NCBI GenBank assembly: GCA_907164885.2
Contig: OU015501.1
Location: 64,180,693 to 64,244,692, forward strand
DNA from: Dolomedes plantarius
Taxonomy: Eukaryota > Arthropoda > Arachnida > Araneae > Dolomedidae
DNA: 64,000 nucleotides
Direction of reading: 5' to 3'
Shown here: one piece after another, positions 58,301-64,000 of the stretch
Layout: each line of letters begins with the position of its first letter
Numbering within the stretch: position 1 is the stretch's first letter
The notes under the pieces: generated by a model
Told to the model about the DNA's origin: nothing
The model's database searches: none
The model's input: the letters and a program-made list of their open reading frames with translations, nothing else
Made by a program: the position numbers and the translations under genes

Positions 58301-60784
58301 TGTTAGCACAAAATTTACATCTCCAAAAAATTACATTATTTTTAAACAGGCTAAATTGGAATTCCTATGTATTAATTATTACATTTTCTTATTCATGAAT
58401 GAAGGCGGAATATCCCCGTTAAGATTTTTTTATTTGCCAGGACATTACTATACATTTCATACATATTTATTTTCTTGAATAAGAAATTAAAATAAAATGA
58501 GGCAATTAAAGGGATGGTGGATTTTAAAATTACCAAAAATCGAACAAAAATTGGAATTTATTTTTTGGGGAGGGGGTGTATTAATACTTGAAAAATATGT
58601 AAATATTAGAATAAAATGCATTTAAATATGTAAAGATAAGTAAAATGAAAACTTGGTGGCTTTAGAAAAGTAAATATTAAAGGTAGATAAAAAAATATCC
58701 TTTAAATGGCTTTTTCTCAAAATGAGTAATTTCCAGATTTGCAAGTCTTTGAAATGCTCCTTGCATCATAATATTTGACGAAATTTTATAAAATTTATCA
58801 TAAAGACTCATTTAATACATTGAAATAAGGTTATGTATCCATTTCAGGTTTCGATATCATTCAGATTATCAAAGTTTAACTTAAGTGTAGAAAAGTACAA
58901 ATATTGCACGAAAATTCAGAGTACGAGCATAAAAATTTTTCCTAAAAATTTACTATTCAACGAAAGCATAAAGTAATACATAACTATGTTCAAAATGTAT
59001 TTATAAGCAATATAAAAGCAAAATTAAGGGGGAAGTTGAAAATTGGATCTCAAGGAGCATTAAAAAAAAATTCAGGTAGTCTTTTCTAACGAAACTAATG
59101 CAGGTTATTAACGTAGGATTACTTATCTTTGCTTACCTTTTTTTTAAACGAACATGCGTACTTTTCTGTTTAACTGTTTACTGTTTGACCAAGCGATACA
59201 GACTGGGTTTGGCATGCTGCCAAAATTATAACTTGTGACGATGGGCGTCTGAGGTTTTGCTTTACCGCGGACCATTATGGAGGAACGTAACCCTACGTTA
59301 AAACAAAAAAATTTAAATTTTTAAAATAATAAAAAAATGTTATTTGTAAAATTTTATAAGGTTTTTGATATAATTAAACTTTGATGAATATAGATGCAAA
59401 ATTTCATATCTCTGACGTAAAAAGTTCAAAAATCGCTTTGTAATGTCCACAATCCCCTTAAGTGATTGTGAACACATTTGTGAGTTAAAAAAAATTCCTT
59501 GGTTTATTTTCCCCTTCAATAAAGCCATTCAATTTATGATTAAACCTTTTCTAGAATATTTTACCTGTAAATTAATATTAAATAATTTTATCCTTGCAAT
59601 ACTTCCATAGATTAAATTTGGCAATTATAGCGTAGCTCGTTTAACATTTACTCAAGTTCAAAGTAAATGCAATGAAATGAAATTAAGATTGCTCGTATTA
59701 CATGCTTGTTTCTTCCTTTTTCTGAAATATTCAATCATTTATATATTTGATAATAATCTAAAAGCAAATAGCTTTTAGGATATTTTATTATAATGTTTCA
59801 GTGTTTGACTCGGCAGAATAATTCTCAATTTACTTATTTTTATATATCGTTCCATGTAGAAAATACGCTAAAAGGTAAGTGTATCATATCTCAAGATAAA
59901 TTAATTACACGAGTTACCAATGTTTGTTTTAATATATTGGGTTTCAGCTAAATTTTTTAATTTTTTCTAATAAATTTGTATTTAATTTTCTTTCAAAACA
60001 TCACGAAATATTTAAGAATTTAATGATGCATATGAAATTTAATGTAAAACGAAATAAATCCCCATGGTTGAAACTGCTATGTGCAGTACATAAAAAATTT
60101 ACCATTTGATCAAAATAGTCAAGTTTAAATATTGTACTGAAACATAACTTATCACTTATTAAAAATGCATATCGTGAAGATTAAACTTATTCATCAAAAT
60201 AAGTATCTTTTTTTATACAGTATATATTAAATATTCATCTAAATTTTCGCAATATAATTATTTATATTGCATACTAAAATTAAAATAATATATAATAAAG
60301 TTTTCCCTGGGAAGAAATAACTAAAAATATATGTTTCCATTTGAATAATGTCTTTAAGATTACTTGTAAATAATAAGACTACCCTGTAAATTTTAAAAAG
60401 AATCAATAATCTGTAATTTATACCGCATTCTTTCCTCATCATTATCAACAAAATGTAAATTTTATATTGAGAACTGTCGTCACTCAAAACTCTCAAAAAT
60501 TCACAAAGCTTGCTATATAAAAATTAGCTCGAATAGTTAATTTCGAGAAATTTTGAAATATTTCAGTGCTATATTTTTATGAAAGCTATATGTATATAAT
60601 ATAAAGTGACGTATGAGATCCTGAAAATTACAGGCAAGATTAATTCGTCTCCATATAAATTGCTCTTTTATCTATGATTTCTTACAGATTTACGTCTGCA
60701 ATGGAGTAACACCAAAACAAACTTATATGAAATAATTAATTCGAATGACAATAATTTTTCGTCCATATTTCCCTTTTGAAATGA

Positions 60785-60836
<52 letters not shown>
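60785..60836. repeat. (TA)n microsatellite
   Basis: About 52 bp of uninterrupted TA. The Tyr-Ile run in the minus frame over it is an artefact. Confidence 0.9.
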
Positions 60837-60838
<2 letters not shown>

Positions 60839-61710
60839 CTAAGATTATTTGGGTACCACATAATATGTATTTCAAAGGAAAATTTAATAGTTAAATACAT
60901 AACAGCGTGTATTCGATATTCCAAGAATGGAAGATAGTCTGGCTCATCTTTTAGTTTTACTGGAAACTTTAATGACACACAATTCTAACCTTACTGGTTT
61001 TCAGAAGAGAGTGGTAGTCAGCGGACATGTTAGTTCCTTCTTGATAATGCCTCTCTTCTGGTACTTCTCATAAAATCGATTTTTGCTAAAGAGATTGGAA
61101 GTGAGTACCTGATTATGACAATAAAGAAAACTTGGTAGTTGCTTATATTGAATGATCGTAGCAAAATAAGCTTGGTAAAGAACCTATCCAAAATTTTCAC
61201 CTGATTCAACTGCTTACGCAGCCTCTAAAGTTTCTTGAGCTGCAAGACTTTTTTAAGTAGTCGTATCATTCCTCAGGATCGACAGGCCAGCGGTTAACTT
61301 AGCAGATCGGAAAACTTTTAGATCCATATCACAGCTATTAATACCTTGAGATTTCAGCTTTGGTACATAGCTTGTCTTCCGGGTACACCAAAAGACCCGG
61401 AGAAGGTGAAATGAAGTAACGAATTATGCTTGAAATTCCCCTTTCAGGTGAATGGACTCAAAAATGGCATTTAGCATGAGAATGGTCTTTGACTACATGA
61501 AATGAATTTACCATGAAATCAAGGTGTTGAGACTCAATTTCTACTGAAATGGCTCGAGTTCACGGTTGAAATTTCCACGAATTCTAACATGAAGAATTAT
61601 ATAAACATTCTACATGAATGTGTACTACCTTCGATGTCGCAATACTTTGGAATATACTCCAGTCCCTTTCAGCAGGACATGGCGTTCAGCAACTCTATAT
61701 AGTCAGTATT

Positions 61711-62060
61711 CGTTGTTGTTGATGTTTCTTATGCCCCCTGGTTGGAACGTAGTTCCAGACCAGGTTCATTTAGGCTACAGGCTGAAGTGTGCGGCTCCGG
61801 TTTGAATAGCTCTACAAGGATCGGAGTCCGTCTTAGTTAGTTACCACCTCAATTTCGACCGAGCAACCCCGAGGGCGATATCTGGAGGGATCGTACCATC
61901 TCCCACTCTCTCTGACCTTCATAGAGGGACTTTCCGGTCTACGGATTTAACGCGCCCATATCCGGCCTAGATACGGAGATATTTAATTACACGCCGGGAT
62001 TCGATCCGAGGACCCTCAGCACAGACAGGTAGTACATTACCACAAGGCCACCTCAAACCC
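61711..62060 (-). mobile_element. tRNA-derived SINE (family S), near full length
   Basis: Read on the minus strand, the head has an A-box-like TGGCCTTGTGGTAATG and a B box GGATCGAATCC about 50 bp further, as in tRNA-derived pol III promoters. The body is shared with 62124-62493 and 12033-12246, and it ends in a CATCAACAACAACG tail at 61711. Target repeats are GTCAGTATT (61702-61710) and GTCAGTGTT (62061-62069), one mismatch. Length 350 bp. Confidence 0.92.
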
Positions 62061-62123
62061 GTCAGTGTTTACATTTAGTAATAACTTATTCTGGACAATG
62101 TCTAACGGCCTTACGTAAGCCTT

Positions 62124-62493
62124 GTTGCTTCTATTGCCCCCTGGCCGAGAGTGGTCCACACCAGGTCTATATAAGCTTTTGCAGGCTGAGGAGTGCTGCT
62201 CCGGTTTATAATAGCACCACAATGGTCGAAGTCCGTCTTAGCTAGGTGCCACCTCATGTTTGACCAAGAACCCGCAGGGGTGACATCTGTACCCTCCCAA
62301 ACATCTGTACCATTCCCGACATCGTACCCTCCCAAATCCTGTCTGATTTCACAGAGAGACTTTTCAGTCGACGGAATTAACGTGTCCATGTCTAGCCTAG
62401 ACACGAAGGGATTTAATGGAGCTTGTCAGGATTCGAATCGAGCACTCTTAACGACGAAGTCCAATGCCTTACCACTAGGTTACCGCGGGCGAA
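62124..62493 (-). mobile_element. tRNA-derived SINE (family S), near full length
   Basis: Minus-strand head with TAACCTAGTGGTAAGG (A box) and GATTCGAATCC (B box), then the family S body, tail near 62124. Flanking GTAAGCCTT (62115-62123) and GTAAGACTT (62494-62502) are target repeats with one mismatch. A small internal duplication (ACATCTGTACC and TCGTACCCTCCCAA words repeated near 62280-62335) distinguishes this copy. It lies 63 bp from the previous SINE in the same orientation. Confidence 0.9.
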
Positions 62494-62502
62494 GTAAGAC
62501 TT

Positions 62503-63300
62503 ATTTTTAAAAATTAATAATAATAATAATAAGAATAATAATAATAATAATAATAATAACTTATAGACTAACTTAATGTCTACAGCATAATCATGTGCAA
62601 TACTTTAAGACAAAGTATAACACCGAATCTGTCTCAGCATGCAAACGTTTGCATCTAAGCCTACCCCGGAGGCTTCCAGAACTGTAGAATGGTGGCATAT
62701 TCAAATGTAGATCACTGCTATTTAAGTAAATACCTTGGTGAGAAAAACAGAGGCTAACATGGTTGCTAAAGAGGTCCTAACAATGTAATATATACGTGTG
62801 ACGCCCACCCCGTAGATATATGTGATTTCATAAATATAGGATTGAGCTAACTCATGAAATGGGTTTAAGCTATCGTGTTTAGATGTGTGATGGGGTGCAT
62901 ATTTCAATTTGTTTGTTCGAAATATCGCTTTAAAAGAGAGCAGTTACTGTTAGACCTATTCCTCCGAAAACCATATTCTAGCTGTCAATTTTCTCTTAAG
63001 GAGAGGCACGAAGTTCAAACAATCATTTCCTTTAGAATTCATTTTTTTTTCAACTGAGATCCATCCTTAAAGCTGATGAGATACGCTCATCCTCAAAGAC
63101 TCGATATTTGAGAATATCCCCTCTCGCATGTTTACACGCTTACGCACAAGCACTCACAGAGATAATTTTTCTCGTACAGTGAGATATTTTTAAGCGATTT
63201 ACCTAACACACACAAACAAAGACAGGCACACACCCACACAAACAAAGGCAGGCAGGCACATACACACACGCACATATATGTGGCTGTGTGTGTGTGTCTT
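62503..63300. other. AT-rich DNA with (AAT)n and CA/TG simple repeats
   Basis: An AAT/AATAAT repeat lies at 62515-62561, directly after the SINE. At 63200-63300 a CA-rich tract passes into a TG tract and forms an imperfect palindrome around CACATATATGTG (63271-63282). No gene is recognised. Confidence 0.6.
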
Positions 63301-63303
63301 TTC

Positions 63304-64000
63304 GCACTGGGAAATGCACTTTGGAATGCACTTTGAAATGATTTTGATATTTAAATTTTATACATAAAGGTCGTATTTTTCCGATGATTTGCTTCTAACT
63401 GATAGCCATAGTTCTGGACAATTCCTCTAGCTCAAATTTTCCATGAGAGTAAGCTTTTTCTTAGTACTGTCATGTGAATTTTACCCCATTCCTCTCAGAC
63501 AGTTTTCCAAAGTCCGTCCAGTGTTCTTGGATGTTGTTTTCCTGAGGCTCGTTTTAATAAACCGAAACCGCAAACGTCCATTGGAAAAGCGTCAGGGGAT
63601 TTTCCAGGTACTTCATTACATGGGATACACTTTATTCCTGTCTCTGATTCTTTCATTCCTAAATAAGCGGCTGTTGATTTAGACGTGTGACTAGAGGCTT
63701 TGTTCATATGAAGCTCAACTTTATTAATGCCATTTCCATATAAGGCTGGAATTTCATCTTCAAAAATTTGTTCTAAAATAATCTGCTTATAGTAGAGTTA
63801 ATTAATTTTGGCTTTACTTGAGACTTTTTAAATATTTACTTTCCCGTTGTAATAAAATTCTGCGGATTTTCTTTTAGGATCACATACTTCACTTTCTTGA
63901 TATTTACCTACGTTCGAACAGTCTTATGATGAGGTTTCACGGTCGTGTTTTCCTTTTAAATTTCAGTTAGACCTTTTTTCCCTTTAAAATTTAATATATT
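63304..64000 (-). mobile_element. Second copy of the 41-spacing Tc1/mariner-like family, open at the window end
   Basis: The coding block and the inner part of the terminal repeat (GCACTTTGAAATGATTTTGA from 63328) match the element at 4714-5957, here on the minus strand. The outer terminus is altered: a 12-bp word (GCAC..GGAAAT type) occurs three times at 63304-63339 where the CAGAAGGTCGTT end is expected. The 5' part continues past 64000. Confidence 0.85.
63380..64000 (-). pseudogene. Tc1/mariner-superfamily transposase, internally deleted, partial
   Basis: From the window end inward the minus strand reads pieces equivalent to KPHHKTVRT and VNIKKVK, then near 63873 jumps from the AAAAGAAAATCC position to a segment reading FYYNGKV, so about 250 bp including the first catalytic block present in the copy at 5.2 kb are deleted. 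It continues with VELHMNKASSHTSKSTAAYL (second catalytic position Asn), IKCIPCNEVPGKSPDAFPMD (third Asp), VCGFGLLKRASGKQHPRTLD, a stop, then EEWGKIHMTVLRKSLLSWK. Forty-one residues separate the second and third positions, as in the other copy. Inactive. Confidence 0.82.

Larger units (their letters stand above)
53161..61701. other. Long AT-rich tract with simple repeats only
   Basis: About 8.5 kb with no recognised gene. It holds a TG/G run near 54855-54880, a TA run at 57053-57081, a decayed three-copy tandem repeat at 58171-58300 and a TA run at 60785-60836. The two convergent frames at 55020-55232 (plus) and 55147-55401 (minus) have fairly normal composition but no family I recognise. Confidence 0.5.

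Noticed and set aside
59340..59528. 62-codon minus frame beginning MALLKGKINQG
   Set aside because: No homology recognised and no support from context or composition.
1..64000. CRISPR arrays, operons, phage or plasmid features
   Set aside because: Base composition, microsatellites, SINEs and eukaryotic transposons show eukaryotic DNA; no regular spacer arrays or bacterial gene clusters were seen.

Overview
This window is eukaryotic, AT-rich, intron/intergenic-like DNA with no recognisable host protein-coding exon, no rRNA or tRNA gene and no bacterial-style operon. Its content is dominated by decayed transposable elements of many classes, tRNA-derived SINEs, (TA)n microsatellites and fold-back repeats. 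The element mix (Tc1/mariner with DUF4817-type and long-spacing transposases, PIF/Harbinger, Mutator-like, hAT MITE, LINE with RNase H, SINEs with CAA tails) fits an arthropod genome, and the protein families are most like those I know from spiders; the arachnid assignment is inference.

Layout. 0-2.5 kb: AT-rich DNA with a large higher-order (TA)n block. 2.5-8.5 kb: a Mutator-like element (2501-4109) followed 61 bp later by a PIF/Harbinger element (4171-8514, TAA target duplication) holding a broken transposase and a convergent MADF/Myb-like second gene; a 1.24-kb Tc1/mariner-like element (4714-5957) sits inside the Harbinger transposase. 8.5-15 kb: mostly unassigned, with one truncated SINE (12033-12246) carrying perfect 12-bp target repeats and a small tandem duplication. 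15.5-18.5 kb: a ~436-bp tandem duplication, whose second unit was split by a 2.1-kb element (16351-18450) with ~400-bp inverted arms and a broken gene for a widespread, uncharacterised arthropod/cnidarian protein. 21.9-24.1 kb: a minus-strand Tc1-like transposon split by a 1.09-kb LTR-like insertion. 25.7-26.3 and 48.0-48.6 kb: two solo LTRs of one family, in opposite orientation, each in an ATAT target.

30.9-39.9 kb: a possible LTR, a SINE, a hAT MITE with a perfect 8-bp target duplication, an internally deleted Tc1/mariner-like element with ~147-bp terminal inverted repeats, one copy of a dispersed GC-rich repeat (family B), a compound palindrome with 36-bp perfect arms, and short inverted-motif units. 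42.6-46.5 kb: family B copy 2, a 54-bp SINE stub with perfect 11-bp target repeats, and a 5'-truncated LINE (reverse transcriptase, RNase H, C-terminal domain). 48.65-49.81 kb: a mariner DD34D element. 51.5-52.2 kb: a 755-bp fold-back palindrome. 53-61.7 kb: featureless AT-rich DNA with simple repeats. 61.7-62.5 kb: two near full-length SINEs head to tail. 63.3-64 kb: a second, internally deleted copy of the same Tc1/mariner-like family found at 4.7 kb, running off the window.

All coding remnants carry stops or frameshifts, so nothing here should make a working transposase; non-autonomous copies would depend on enzymes made elsewhere in the genome. The most interesting objects are the long-armed element at 16351-18450 with its pre-insertion allele preserved next door, the two related elements with an apparent 41-residue spacing between the last two catalytic positions, and the two fold-back structures.
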